Positions 14,862 through 24,012 of a stretch of 64,000 nt of DNA are shown piece after piece. Source of the DNA: Palsa-465 sp963800475 (GTDB lineage: Bacteria > Actinomycetota > Thermoleophilia > Solirubrobacterales > Solirubrobacteraceae); contig CAWDAZ010000002.1 of assembly GCA_963800475.1 (NCBI GenBank), positions 1,178,001-1,242,000 on the forward strand. The letters run 5' to 3'. The position numbers and the translations under genes are program-made. Each line of letters opens with the position of its first letter. Position 1 is the stretch's first letter. Under the pieces are notes generated by a model. It saw only the letters and a list, made by a program, of their open reading frames with translations. It ran no database searches and was not told where the DNA came from.

Positions 14862-17800
14862 TCAGTGCAGGAGCTCGGCGTCCGGTGCCGCTGAGGCATG
14901 GTGGCCGGGTTCGCGGCGCCCTCCCAGTTCTTCGTACCGCTGGAGCATCGCCGCGCGCTCATCGATGTCGTACAGCTCGACGCTGACCAGCTGTTCGTCT
15001 TCGACCATTACTACGCTCCCCTGAGGCACCTCCATTTCGCCGCCCCCATCTGTTCCGTGGCCGCATAGCTTGTACCGCAGCGCCATCACGCGATCGTCGC
15101 AGGCCACGACCTCTACGACGTCGAGCCACAGGTCCGGAAACGCCGACCTGCCGGACTCGTACAGACGCTTGATCGCGGAGCGGCCGCGCGCGTCCTCCCA
15201 CGGGAGCGCGCGGTGATCGAGTATCACCGCATCCTCGGCGTAAAGCTCCCCTAGCCGTTTCATGTCGCCGCTCAGGACGTACCGGTAGGTTGTCCCCACC
15301 AGGCGCTCCGGTGGCCGGTCATCGAACGCCACTGGGTAGCCGCCGAGCTCGTGATAGCGACGCAGTATCGCCGCGTCGTCGTCGTACTCATAATGGTCGA
15401 CGCTGACGGCACAACCGTGTTCGATCACTGTCACGCAGCCGAACAGGGATTCGAACTCGCCCGCCTGCGTTCCGTGCCCTCTATAGCCAACGCGGATCGC
15501 GATCACGCGGTCGTCGCAGGCCAGCACCTGGTCGATCTCGCCGCGGATGTCCGGCGAGGCCGCGAACACCGACTCGTACTGCGTCCTTAGCCCGCTGTGG
15601 CCTCGGAGCTCGTTCCACCCCAGCCGCCGGTGATCGACCAGCACGAAGTCCTCGGCGTAGAGCGCCAGGATCGGGTCCAGCTCGTGACGCGCGTACCTGC
15701 GCATGAACTCGGCGTAGAAGCGCTCGGGCGGACGGTCGCCCAGAACCGCCGAAAGGCGCGCTCCAGGCTCCACGGTGGGCTGCTTGCGCCTCGCCTCGGA
15801 GGCGATCTCGATCTCCGGACCGATCTCGCCGGTCCACCTGCTCGCACGCTCGACGCCGACCGCGTGCCCCTTTGCCTCATACCATGCCCTCGCATCACGG
15901 GCGGCGGCGCGTGCTGCACGCTCGTCCCCGGAGGCAAACAGGACCCTGGCCAAGGACATCGAGGCGTCGGCCTTGTCAGCCAGCGCGTCGGTGGGGTCGG
16001 CGAGCGCCACCGCGCGGTGGGCAAACGACGAGGCCTGCTCCAGCTCGCCCAGCTGGGCGAGAGCCTCGGCACGCGCGCTGTGCCACGTGATCGTCGTCTT
16101 TAGGTCATCGCCGGCATGCTCCTCCGCGAACCGTGTCTGCTCAAGCGCCGGTCGGGCGCCGCGCTCGACCAACGCCCGAGCCAACAGCGCCGCAGCCTGA
16201 GCCGCGCCCGCAACCACACCGAGCTCTTCGAACCCGTCCCGCGCTGTACGCAGGTGTTCGGCCGCCGCGTCTGGATCGCCGGCCAGCAGCTCGACGATCC
16301 CGGCGTGGACCTGTGTCTCCTGAAGCTCGAGCTTCAGGCCGAGCTCCTCGAGCGTCAACCGTCCGGCAGCGAGCATCTCACGCGCGGCCTCGGCCCGGCC
16401 GCGCATGGCCTCGAGCACCGCCTGACAGCGGAGCGCGATCGGCTCCACGTGACGATTTCCGGGCGTCATCCGCAGGATCCGCACCACGTCGAGGCAGCGG
16501 CCGCTGGCGCTGACGACTGGGGAGGGACCCCACAGCGCAGCGCGTGGCGCGGCCGCAAGCACGGCGGTCGTCCGTCGCCGGTCGCCGGCCGCACGCGCTG
16601 CCGCGAGCGCCCGGTCGAGCGCGTCTTCGACCGCCGCGACCTGGCCAAGGCGCGCATAAGCGGCCGCTTCGACGTGATAGCCCTTCGCCTCACCCTCCTG
16701 ATCGCCCAGCTCGCCAAGCGCACGCGCCGCTGCCGCGACCGCCTCGGCCGTCGCCGCCGTGTGCTCGCCGGTGAAATTTGCGAGCTGCCCCTCGAGCACG
16801 CGAACGCGCGCGCTCGACAGCTTGTCCTCCCCGGCGATCTCGGCCAGCTGCGCGATGAACTCTCCGGCGGTTGCGACGTCTCCGGCCGACAGAGTCGCCT
16901 CACACAGGTCCCACAGAATCTGCGGCTGGCTGGCGCTGCCGCGTGCCAGCGCTCGGCCGAGCAGGTTGGTTGCCGCAGCGAGGTCCTCACGCGCGAGCGC
17001 GCGGCGTCCAGCCGAGTGCAGCCGCTCGGCGGCCCGCGCGCCCAGCCCATCGTCCCATTCGTCCAGCAGACCCAGCTGGCGCCGGTACTCATGCGCCTGC
17101 TCAAGGTGAAAGGCGATCACCTCCTCGTGCTCCCCGACCAGATCACCGGCCTTGGCCTCGAGCCAGTCGGCAAACCGCTCGTGAAGCTCGGCCCGCCCTT
17201 GCTTCAGCACCGACCGGTACGCGGCGTCACGAATCAGCACGTGATGGAACCGGTATACGGGCTCGTCCACCCAGTAGGTGCCCTCCGGTTCAACCATGTC
17301 CTTGCGCCGAAGTGCGTCAAGGTGGGCGTCGATCCCGCTTCGCACCGCTGGCGCCACGAGCTCGGCGACCGCACCCCGGTAGAACTGGTGACCAATCACT
17401 GCCGCACTCTCGACCACCGATCGCTGGTCGATGCCAAGGCGCTCGATCCGTGCCGCGACCAGTGCCTGGATCGTCGGGGGGACCGTGACCGTGGCCAGCT
17501 CGTGATCTGCGACCCATGAGTCGCCCTCTCGCCGAAGCAGGGCCTCGTCGAGCAGCATCCGTACGGTCTCGCCGAGGAACAGCGGATTTCCCTCGGCCGT
17601 CATGAGGATCCGAGAGCTCACCGCGGATGGGACGCGCGCGTCGCCGAGCAGCTCGCCGACCAGCTTCTGGCTGTCGTCTTCGTCGAGAACGTCCAGCTCG
17701 ATGACATCTCGAACGCGGCGCCCAGCGATTGTGAGCGCGTCCCGCGCATCGCGCAGCTCCGGACGCGCTAGCGCGATGACCAGTACCGGAGCGTCGCGTA

Positions 17801-19070
17801 CCCATTCGACAAGGTGCTCGATGAGATCCAACAGCATCGGCTGCGCCCAGTGGAGGTCGTCGAGTATCAGCACGACCGGTCGGGAGCGCGCAAGTGACTC
17901 GAGCCCACGGCGCAATGCCCAAAACGTCTCCTCCGCCGACGCAGGTTCGCCAAAGCCGAGCACCGCCGAGATCCGGTCGACGATGCGGTCCCGCTCGGCG
18001 ACGTCGATCGAGATCAAGGAACTCAATTTCGCGCGCACCGCCTCTTCGGGATCCGCCTCACTGATCCGCGCCACCACCCTCAGCACCTCCGCGACCGGTA
18101 GGAACGTGATCCCCTCGCCGGCCTGCTCGCACCGTCCCTCGACGACGCTCGCGCGATCGCCGACCAGATCCCCGAACTCCCGTGCGAGGCGGGTCTTCCC
18201 CACCCCTGGGGACCCCATCACGGTCACGAGCCCGCACCCTCGCGTCTGCAACACGCCCTCGAAGGCGGTCCGCAGCCGCGCCAGCTCTTCGGCGCGGCCG
18301 ACCAGCGCCGCCTCGGCCGCCGGTACACGGCGGCGGTCGGCGCCGGCGACCGAGACCAACCGCCAGGCGCGGACGAGCTCTGACTTGCCCTTCAGCTTCA
18401 GCGGCGGGACCGGCTCGAGCTCCACCACGTGGTGGACCAACCGCCAGGTCGACTCGCCGATCAGCACCTCCCCATCGGAACCTGCCTGCTCGAGGCGCGC
18501 CGCGGTGTTCATCGTGTCGCCGACCAGCATCCCGCCGTCGCTGACGACCAGCTCCCCCGTGTTCACACCGGTGCGCATCCGCAGCCGGACGCCCCACCGC
18601 CGATCGAGCTCGTGATTGAGATCCGCGAGCGACCTCAGCATCGCCGCCGCCGCCTGAACGGCGCGGACGGCGTCGTCCTCGCGCAGCTCTTGTACGCCGA
18701 ACGCCGCTACTAGGCCGTCGCCACTGAACTGCTGGACGGTTCCCCGATGTGCCTCGATCACGGCTTGAAGCCGCTCGTAGAAGCGGCTCATCACGCGCCG
18801 CGTCACTTCGGGATCGAGCTCCTCTTGAAGCGCCGTGGAGCCGATCAGGTCGGTAAACACAACGGTCAGCACCTTCCGCGCCTCGTCGTGCGCGGAGCAG
18901 CGGGACGGCGGCGGGCTGACCGCGGCGCCACAGGAGTCACAAAAGCTTGCGTCGGGAGCGAGCGAAGCTCCACACGACTCGCAGCGCAGCTCGAGCAGCG
19001 CCCCACATCCGGCGCAGAATTGCGCTCCCGACCGGTTCACCCGTCCACAAGCCACGCATTCCCCTGGCAT
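14862..19070 (-). CDS. Zinc-ribbon / class III cyclase / AAA ATPase / TPR protein with two NTF2-like domains
   Basis: A 1402-aa multidomain signalling protein. Residues 1-50 hold four CxxC pairs of a double zinc ribbon. Residues about 65-245 are a class III nucleotide cyclase domain with TVVFTDLIGSTAL, FSGDGLVAAFG and DTMNTAARLEQAG. An AAA/NB-ARC-like ATPase follows with P-loop GSPGVGKTRLA near 285 and Walker B VLILDDLHWAQ. A long helical TPR region spans roughly 650-1100. The C-terminus has two tandem SnoaL/NTF2-like repeats, each beginning DRPPER, which is an uncommon addition. Such proteins are expected to make cAMP or act as ATP-dependent regulators. ATG 19070 is the only sensible start. 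The gene stands alone apart from the downstream FAD enzyme. Confidence 0.85.
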   Translation of the reverse strand: MPGECVACGRVNRSGAQFCAGCGALLELRCESCGASLAPDASFCDSCGAAVSPPPSRCSAHDEARKVLTVVFTDLIGSTALQEELDPEVTRRVMSRFYERLQAVIEAHRGTVQQFSGDGLVAAFGVQELREDDAVRAVQAAAAMLRSLADLNHELDRRWGVRLRMRTGVNTGELVVSDGGMLVGDTMNTAARLEQAGSDGEVLIGESTWRLVHHVVELEPVPPLKLKGKSELVRAWRLVSVAGADRRRVPAAEAALVGRAEELARLRTAFEGVLQTRGCGLVTVMGSPGVGKTRLAREFGDLVGDRASVVEGRCEQAGEGITFLPVAEVLRVVARISEADPEEAVRAKLSSLISIDVAERDRIVDRISAVLGFGEPASAEETFWALRRGLESLARSRPVVLILDDLHWAQPMLLDLIEHLVEWVRDAPVLVIALARPELRDARDALTIAGRRVRDVIELDVLDEDDSQKLVGELLGDARVPSAVSSRILMTAEGNPLFLGETVRMLLDEALLRREGDSWVADHELATVTVPPTIQALVAARIERLGIDQRSVVESAAVIGHQFYRGAVAELVAPAVRSGIDAHLDALRRKDMVEPEGTYWVDEPVYRFHHVLIRDAAYRSVLKQGRAELHERFADWLEAKAGDLVGEHEEVIAFHLEQAHEYRRQLGLLDEWDDGLGARAAERLHSAGRRALAREDLAAATNLLGRALARGSASQPQILWDLCEATLSAGDVATAGEFIAQLAEIAGEDKLSSARVRVLEGQLANFTGEHTAATAEAVAAAARALGELGDQEGEAKGYHVEAAAYARLGQVAAVEDALDRALAAARAAGDRRRTTAVLAAAPRAALWGPSPVVSASGRCLDVVRILRMTPGNRHVEPIALRCQAVLEAMRGRAEAAREMLAAGRLTLEELGLKLELQETQVHAGIVELLAGDPDAAAEHLRTARDGFEELGVVAGAAQAAALLARALVERGARPALEQTRFAEEHAGDDLKTTITWHSARAEALAQLGELEQASSFAHRAVALADPTDALADKADASMSLARVLFASGDERAARAAARDARAWYEAKGHAVGVERASRWTGEIGPEIEIASEARRKQPTVEPGARLSAVLGDRPPERFYAEFMRRYARHELDPILALYAEDFVLVDHRRLGWNELRGHSGLRTQYESVFAASPDIRGEIDQVLACDDRVIAIRVGYRGHGTQAGEFESLFGCVTVIEHGCAVSVDHYEYDDDAAILRRYHELGGYPVAFDDRPPERLVGTTYRYVLSGDMKRLGELYAEDAVILDHRALPWEDARGRSAIKRLYESGRSAFPDLWLDVVEVVACDDRVMALRYKLCGHGTDGGGEMEVPQGSVVMVEDEQLVSVELYDIDERAAMLQRYEELGGRREPGHHASAAPDAELLH

Positions 19071-19451
19071 GACGGTCTATGGGAAATGCTAGCCGGTAGC
19101 GGTCGGCGAGCTCGATCAGCGCCTCGACGCCGGCTCGAGCCCGGAAGTCCTGTCGCTCGCCGCGGCGAGACCGCTGCTCGGCGAGGCGATCCATCAGCGC
19201 TAACCGTGGCGACGATCTTTTCCGAGTTGGACGACGACCAGCAATCTCATCGCTGTCAGGAGACTGCTGCTGGAGCCCGACGATCCGGAAGTGTGTGGCT
19301 CCGCCCCAGAGCAGCGCTACCGCCTGCGCCGCAAACGAGCCACGTTATCGATGCCCTGGCTGCTTGCTCAGCGCGACTGCTCCCGGACACAGGCGGTCAC
19401 GAGGTCGACGGTTAGCTCAGATACCCGCGCGATCACGAAAGACGTCCTGTG
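19071..19451. other. Gene-free gap between cyclase gene and IS110 transposase
   Basis: The 381 bp upstream of the cyclase gene contain no convincing gene on either strand. They should hold the cyclase promoter (near 19075-19100 on the minus strand) and the right end of the IS110 element, probably within 19400-19451. I cannot place the exact IS end. Confidence 0.4.
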
Positions 19452-20801
19452 TCAACCCCCGAGTGTGTTAGCGGATGTCGGCTTGCCGTCAAGCGCTTCG
19501 CGCTCGGCCCTGCGGGCCGCCCGTTGGGTGACGGTGGCGCCGGCCATCCGCTGAGTGGCAAGGACGTCGGGCCGGGGGCCCGACGCGGTGGGGATGGTGA
19601 CGGCGATGTGCTGTTGCAGTCCGGTGTGCAGTTGGGGGTCATAGGCGGTGCGGTCCCGCCAGCAGCGCCACAGGATGCGGCTCCACGCCCGGCCGAGCGT
19701 GCGCAGTGCGCGGCGGTGGTTATGGCCGCGGGCTCTGGCGCTGGCGTAGCGGTCAGCGGCCCATGGGTTCCATCGGCGGGTGACGTGCGCGAGCGTCGCC
19801 AGCGCGTTGCGAAGTCGCTTGTTGCACGCCCACCGGAACTTGGCGTGCTTGCGCTTCCCCGATTCCACCGCGACGGGCGCCTGGCCGGCGTCGGCGGCGA
19901 TCGCGTCACGGTGCGGGTAGCGGGCACGGCAGTCGCCTATCTCCGATAGCAGCGTGGCGGCGCAGACCACCGCGTCAGGGCTGCGGAAGAAGCTGGAGAA
20001 GATCTCACCGTCAGGGTGCGCGTGCAGCGCGTCGGCGATCTCTGACTCGAGCTCTGAGATCTGCTCAACCATCAATGCCAGGGTGCGCGTCAAGCACTGC
20101 ACGATCGAGCGTCGCGTGAGCATCTCGATCTCCCCAGCGCGACCGGTGGGCGCGGACCGCAACCGCTCCAGCAGCTCGCCCGGCGACTTATGACCGCTGT
20201 AGCGCTGAGCTTTGAGAAACGCCGCCAAGCGCTTCTCACCCACCCCCCGCGCATCCTTCGGGCTCGGGTACCGGCCCAGGAACGCGAGCGAGATCGGACT
20301 ATCAAGCTTCTGGAACAGGCCGATCGGGCCTGGCCAGAACCGCTCGAGCTCCGCGCGCAGCTGGTTGGCCAGCGCGACCCGCGCAGTCACGAGATCCTCC
20401 CGCGCCCGGGTCAGCGCCCGCAGCGCCTTGGTCTGATCGCTATCGGGCTCCAAGAGCCGGAAGCGGTGACGATCGGTCCGTGCAAGCTCACACAGCACAA
20501 AGCAGTCAAAGCGATCGGACTTCCCGCCCGAGGCGCGAAACCGATCGCGTGCCGCCTTGACCTGATTGGGATGCAGCGCCAACACCGGCACCCCCGCCTC
20601 CAGCAGCCGATCGACCAACAGCCCATCCGGGCGCTCGATCGCGACAACGTCGACCTCGAAGCACACAAGCGCCGCGCACAACCTGCACACCCCATCCTCA
20701 TCATGGGCGAACGTCGTCGCCAACAGCTCCTCGCCAGCCGGATCCGCGATCAGCACGTCGTGCTTCTCCGAAGCCCAATCGATCCCGGCGCAATTACCCA
20801 T
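19452..20801 (-). CDS. IS110-family DEDD transposase/recombinase
   Basis: A 449-aa RNA-guided DEDD recombinase of the IS110 family. The N-terminal RuvC-like domain shows GIDWASEKHDVLIAD (first Asp), VVAIERPDG (Glu) and GGKSDRFDCFVLCEL (final Asp pair). The C-terminal Transposase_20 domain has AATLLSEIGD and the serine-containing DAGQAPVAVESGKRK. Length matches the family. ATG 20801 has GGAGGT just upstream; an alternative TTG/ATG start lies at 20813. The gene appears intact, so the element may be active. The family uses a bridge RNA encoded beside the gene, and a structured non-coding segment lies directly upstream. Confidence 0.93.
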   Translation of the reverse strand: MGNCAGIDWASEKHDVLIADPAGEELLATTFAHDEDGVCRLCAALVCFEVDVVAIERPDGLLVDRLLEAGVPVLALHPNQVKAARDRFRASGGKSDRFDCFVLCELARTDRHRFRLLEPDSDQTKALRALTRAREDLVTARVALANQLRAELERFWPGPIGLFQKLDSPISLAFLGRYPSPKDARGVGEKRLAAFLKAQRYSGHKSPGELLERLRSAPTGRAGEIEMLTRRSIVQCLTRTLALMVEQISELESEIADALHAHPDGEIFSSFFRSPDAVVCAATLLSEIGDCRARYPHRDAIAADAGQAPVAVESGKRKHAKFRWACNKRLRNALATLAHVTRRWNPWAADRYASARARGHNHRRALRTLGRAWSRILWRCWRDRTAYDPQLHTGLQQHIAVTIPTASGPRPDVLATQRMAGATVTQRAARRAEREALDGKPTSANTLGG

Positions 20802-20814
20802 CGTTACCTCCAAC

Positions 20815-21040
20815 GGTTCGGACGATTCGACAGCGCCCCAACCCGGAGGTACCGTTACGGGTGCTCATAGACAAGGCCCTCACCAAGGGGCTACGTCCTG
20901 TCGCCGCTCGCGGCACCTCACCACCGTCGGGAGGGGCTGGTCTTTCGTCGGCCCTCCGACAAGGGCAGGCAGGTCAAGCCCTCTCCCGGCGGCGGTCGAG
21001 GCCACGACAGGTTGACCTATGGGCAGGTCTAGGCCCTCTG
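20815..21040 (-). ncRNA. Candidate IS110 bridge RNA in the non-coding left end
   Basis: The roughly 220 bp upstream of the transposase are non-coding and rich in self-complementary segments, such as the inverted pair GACCT/AGGTC at 21014-21029. Two near-identical segments, GGCAGGTC-AAG-CCCTCT (20968-20984) and GGCAGGTC-TAGG-CCCTCT (21022-21039), lie 54 bp apart, as might be expected of two guide loops or of a loop and the element end. In IS621-like elements the bridge RNA comes from this position. The boundaries and strand are inferred. Confidence 0.45.
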
Positions 21041-21205
21041 GCGGTCGCGAGTCTCGCAAATCGCCAAACTCGGGACGCTGGAGCCAAGCCGCGCGATCCT
21101 TCTGGAATAACGCCGCGATTAACGCCCCGCGTCATCCAGGCGGCGCCGACGCCAGCAGGCTGGCGTCAAGGCATCACAAGGTACCGATTTCCAGGACTTT
21201 TTGAT

Positions 21206-21248
21206 GGGCACGGCTGGTTTCGAACCAGCGACCTCTCGCGTGTGAAGC
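21206..21248 (-). repeat. tRNA-Val(CAC) 3'-half copy 1 (att-like site)
   Basis: 41 of 43 bases match the 3' part of the intact tRNA-Val at 29699-29770, from the anticodon loop (CTTCACAC) through a complete T-arm to the acceptor 3' strand. The homology stops at the anticodon loop, as in attR sites left by tRNA-targeting integrases. The T-stem is intact, with loop TTCGAAA. Confidence 0.85.
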
Positions 21249-21488
21249 CGCCGACCCAGACGCCGGAGACTGCCGCTGCGCCCGCGGACGCGCGGTACCA
21301 GGCCCTTAGCGCGGGTGCCAGCGTCAGGCTGGCGTAGGTTCTGTGCGGCCCGGCTCGGGCACTCGCGCGGGCACTCCCTCACAGTCGTGGCGACTCACGG
21401 CCTGAGCGCAGATCTGGCCTACCGCTAAGACGCTCGTCAGCAAGCCCAGGTGTAAGTGTCGACGTGTCGGGGGTCGGGCTGGTGCCGA

Positions 21489-22820
21489 TCAGGAATGGGA
21501 TCGCTCGCTGGACAACGCCAAGGGGATGACCGGTTGGATCTTTCCCGAGGGTGCGCGCGGCAGGTCCCTGAGGAACTCGACGTCGACGGCCGTGTCTTCC
21601 GGGAGCTGCTCACAGAGCCGGTCGCGAAGGCGCGCTGCCGTAGCTGTGCGATCGCAGCCTGGGCTGGTGACTAGGCGCAGCAAGAATCTTTGCGGAGCGA
21701 CCTGCACGATCTGGTACCGCCAGACTTGTTGCTCGTGGCGGAGCACCGCCTTCAGGCCCTGGGCGTGGACCATCCGCCCGTCACTGAGGTCCAGCCAGGC
21801 GGCCTTGCTTCGCTCCAGATATGAGCAGAGCGGCAGCGTGCGACCGCAGGGACACGGCTTCGTGACTGCGCTGACGATGTCCCCCAGCCGGTAGTTGAGC
21901 AGGACCGTGCCGGCGTTGACGAGGTTTGAGACCACCACCTCACCGCGCCCTTCACCTTCCACCGCCCGACCGTCTGAGTCGACCAGGCGGATCGGGTAGA
22001 GATCGACGTTGAGGTGATAGCCACGATGGAGCTCGCACTCGAACCCGATATGCGGTGCCTCGATCGCACCGTACGAGCTCAGCACCTCGACCCCAAGAAC
22101 GTTGCTCACCCACTCACGTGTTGTCGCGGACAGCGAGTCCGCCCCGTAGACCACGACGCGTGGAACCACGAACGGAGGTCGGTGCTCCCTGATGTGCGCG
22201 AACAGTGCGTCGAGGTACGAACCATATGAGCTGATCACGTCGGCTCTGTAGCCATTCAGCTGTGGGATCAGCTCGGCGGGGGACTGGAACATCGAAAAAG
22301 TGCGCCGCCGCAGTCGCAGGTCCGCCGGTATCAGCGTACGGGCGCGGAATGCGGTAACGGTCGTCGCCGTAGAGCTGTCCGGCGGGTAGACCGACGCCTC
22401 GCTGTAGCGAAACCGCCTCGCAAGCCGTGAGATCACGGCGCGCAGCCGTTCGTATTGGGCGGCGCCCGCGAACAGCGCGGGCGGATCGCGAAAGATCCTG
22501 AGCGGCTCCCCGGTGCTGCCGCCACTTTCAAGCGTCACACATTGCTGTGGCGGCCACCGCTCTGAGAGAAAGTACTCGGGATCGCGTTGGAGTTGCTCAC
22601 GTTCGATTGTTGGCAGCTGCGCAAGGTCGCCGACGGTCCGAAAGTCGGCGGGGGTCAGGCTCAGCCTACGCATCGTCTCTCGGTAGTACGGAACATGCCG
22701 GGTTGCATAGACGACGGTTCTGCGGATCCGGCGCTCTTGCGCTCGGCACACCGCGTCCGGCGAGGCATAAGGAAGCCGCCGCTGAGCCGCGGCGCCAAGA
22801 ACCGCGTCCGCGCTCCACAT
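21489..22820 (-). CDS. PaaK/CapK-like adenylate-forming enzyme
   Basis: About 443 aa from ATG 22820, or 454 aa from a TTG at 22853. It resembles phenylacetate-CoA ligase/coenzyme F390 synthetase-like enzymes: SGGSTGEPLRIFRD is the AMP-binding P-loop near residue 110, SSYGSYLDALFAHI and SSYGAIEAPHIGFEC are typical core motifs, and NYRLGDIV precedes a CPCGR zinc-type knuckle. The C-terminus RAPSGKIQPVI carries the lysine expected for adenylation. Such enzymes activate a carboxylate as an acyl-adenylate. The substrate is unknown. No carrier protein or CoA-pathway gene is adjacent. It lies in the outer tRNA-bounded segment. Confidence 0.8.
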   Translation of the reverse strand: MWSADAVLGAAAQRRLPYASPDAVCRAQERRIRRTVVYATRHVPYYRETMRRLSLTPADFRTVGDLAQLPTIEREQLQRDPEYFLSERWPPQQCVTLESGGSTGEPLRIFRDPPALFAGAAQYERLRAVISRLARRFRYSEASVYPPDSSTATTVTAFRARTLIPADLRLRRRTFSMFQSPAELIPQLNGYRADVISSYGSYLDALFAHIREHRPPFVVPRVVVYGADSLSATTREWVSNVLGVEVLSSYGAIEAPHIGFECELHRGYHLNVDLYPIRLVDSDGRAVEGEGRGEVVVSNLVNAGTVLLNYRLGDIVSAVTKPCPCGRTLPLCSYLERSKAAWLDLSDGRMVHAQGLKAVLRHEQQVWRYQIVQVAPQRFLLRLVTSPGCDRTATAARLRDRLCEQLPEDTAVDVEFLRDLPRAPSGKIQPVIPLALSSERSHS

Positions 22821-23102
22821 CGCACGCGAGCGGTGCGTGTCGCGCCCACTCAAGGGGCTACCGCCTTGGCATGTCGTCGCGAAGAGTGGGCGGCTGTGCT
22901 CACGTGCCTTCGTCCCGCCGGATCGACCATCCTGGGAAAGACCCGATCCGTCGCTTGATAACCACAGTAACGGGCGAGGCTACCGAACACCGGAGACCGG
23001 ACTGGACTACGCAACGCGCAACCCAGCGGACGAAGGGCTGTGAGTGGAGTCCCGAAACCGCGGCGGAACTCGCGGGGCAGGACGCAAGGCGGCGTGGGCG
23101 AG

Positions 23103-23735
23103 TCAGGCGGACTGGCGGGCTGGCGGCGTTGCGCTGGGGAGGACTCCGAGCCCGATGCGGGCGAGGACGCGGGGGTCGAGCATGCGCGCGGGTGACCGTC
23201 GGCGGCTGCCGACTTCTTCGAACGCGCGTGACACGACGCGATCGCGTGCCGCCGCGCGGTACAGGCGGCGGTCGATCGGGTTGATCGGTCGGCCGCTCGC
23301 GATGTCGGTGATCATCAGGTAGTGCGGGAGTAGCCGGCGTCTGTGGAGGCGGCGATAGCGCTCCAGCCCGGCGTCGAGGTCGACGCGGTTAGCCAGAGCG
23401 TCGGCGGTTTCCTCGACGAGCCAGTCTGCGCTTTGGAACGCCCAGCCGCAGCCGACCCCCCATAGCGGGTCGGCGGCTAGCGCCGCGTCGCCGATGAACG
23501 CGATGCCCGGGCGTGCCGCGGGGCGAAACACGTTGGGGAGCTCGAGCTTGCCCAGCAGCTTGGACTCCCGCGTGGCGGCGGTGAGGTCGGGAGCGTCGGG
23601 CAGGGTGCTGACCAAACGGTGGTAGGGGCCCTCGGTGTCCGCACGGAACTCGGGCAAGCGATGAGCCGACGCCTCCGGAGCAGCGAGAGGGTGCGAGTGC
23701 ACGCCGGCGGCCGAGATCGCTTGGGTCTGTTGCAT
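23103..23735 (-). pseudogene. C-terminal remnant of an FAD-dependent monooxygenase/halogenase-like protein
   Basis: The 210-aa frame holds the FAD-binding GIAFIGDAALAADPLWGVGCGWAF segment in shorter form (GDAALAADPLWG is the key GD motif) and a helical tail, which is the C-terminal half of group A flavin monooxygenases and halogenases. The N-terminal Rossmann fold with GxGxxG is missing. The frame begins only 71 bp from the att-like repeat at 23807, so an insertion or deletion at that site probably removed the 5' part. The start codon is unclear and the product is likely non-functional. Confidence 0.65.
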
Positions 23736-23778
23736 CCGCCGATGGTGCCGGGCCCGACGCCTCCGTTAACGACGGAAC

Positions 23779-23796
23779 GCCCCGTCGTGGCGGGGC
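23779..23796 (-). terminator. GC hairpin just past the tRNA-Val 3' remnant
   Basis: GCCCCG (23779-23784) and CGGGGC (23791-23796) form a six-base-pair stem. In tRNA orientation the hairpin lies about 11 bp after the 3' end of copy 2, so it may be a displaced tRNA terminator. A short GTTCC follows on the minus strand. Confidence 0.4.
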
Positions 23797-23806
23797 ATTC
23801 GTCGAT

Positions 23807-23848
23807 GGGCGCGGCTGGGCTCGAACCAGCGACCTCTCGCGTGTGAAG
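23807..23848 (-). repeat. tRNA-Val(CAC) 3'-half copy 2 (att-like site)
   Basis: 41 of 42 bases match the 3' part of the intact tRNA-Val (29700-29741), ending inside the anticodon loop. Same orientation as the intact tRNA and copy 1. It marks the inner boundary between the two inferred elements. Confidence 0.88.
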
Positions 23849-24012
23849 GGAGGAGGAGGTCGATTGACGAGGGGCTGGAATCCCGTGGAAGCTGCGAAAC
23901 TGGACGAAGAACGGTTCGGCGCTCCGACGGACTCAGCTGCGCGGCTGATTCGGCCGGCCCTTCAGCGGCAAACCACGGTTCGCTCTCTCGGCAGACGTCG
24001 CGCATCGCATGG

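Larger units (their letters stand above)
21249..23806. mobile_element. Outer tRNA-Val-anchored segment (about 2.6 kb), no integrase
   Basis: The segment is bounded by two direct copies of the tRNA-Val 3' half (21206-21248 and 23807-23848). It contains a PaaK-like ligase gene and a truncated flavoprotein gene, both leftward, and no recombinase. This is an inferred element boundary; the segment may be a remnant. Confidence 0.5.
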
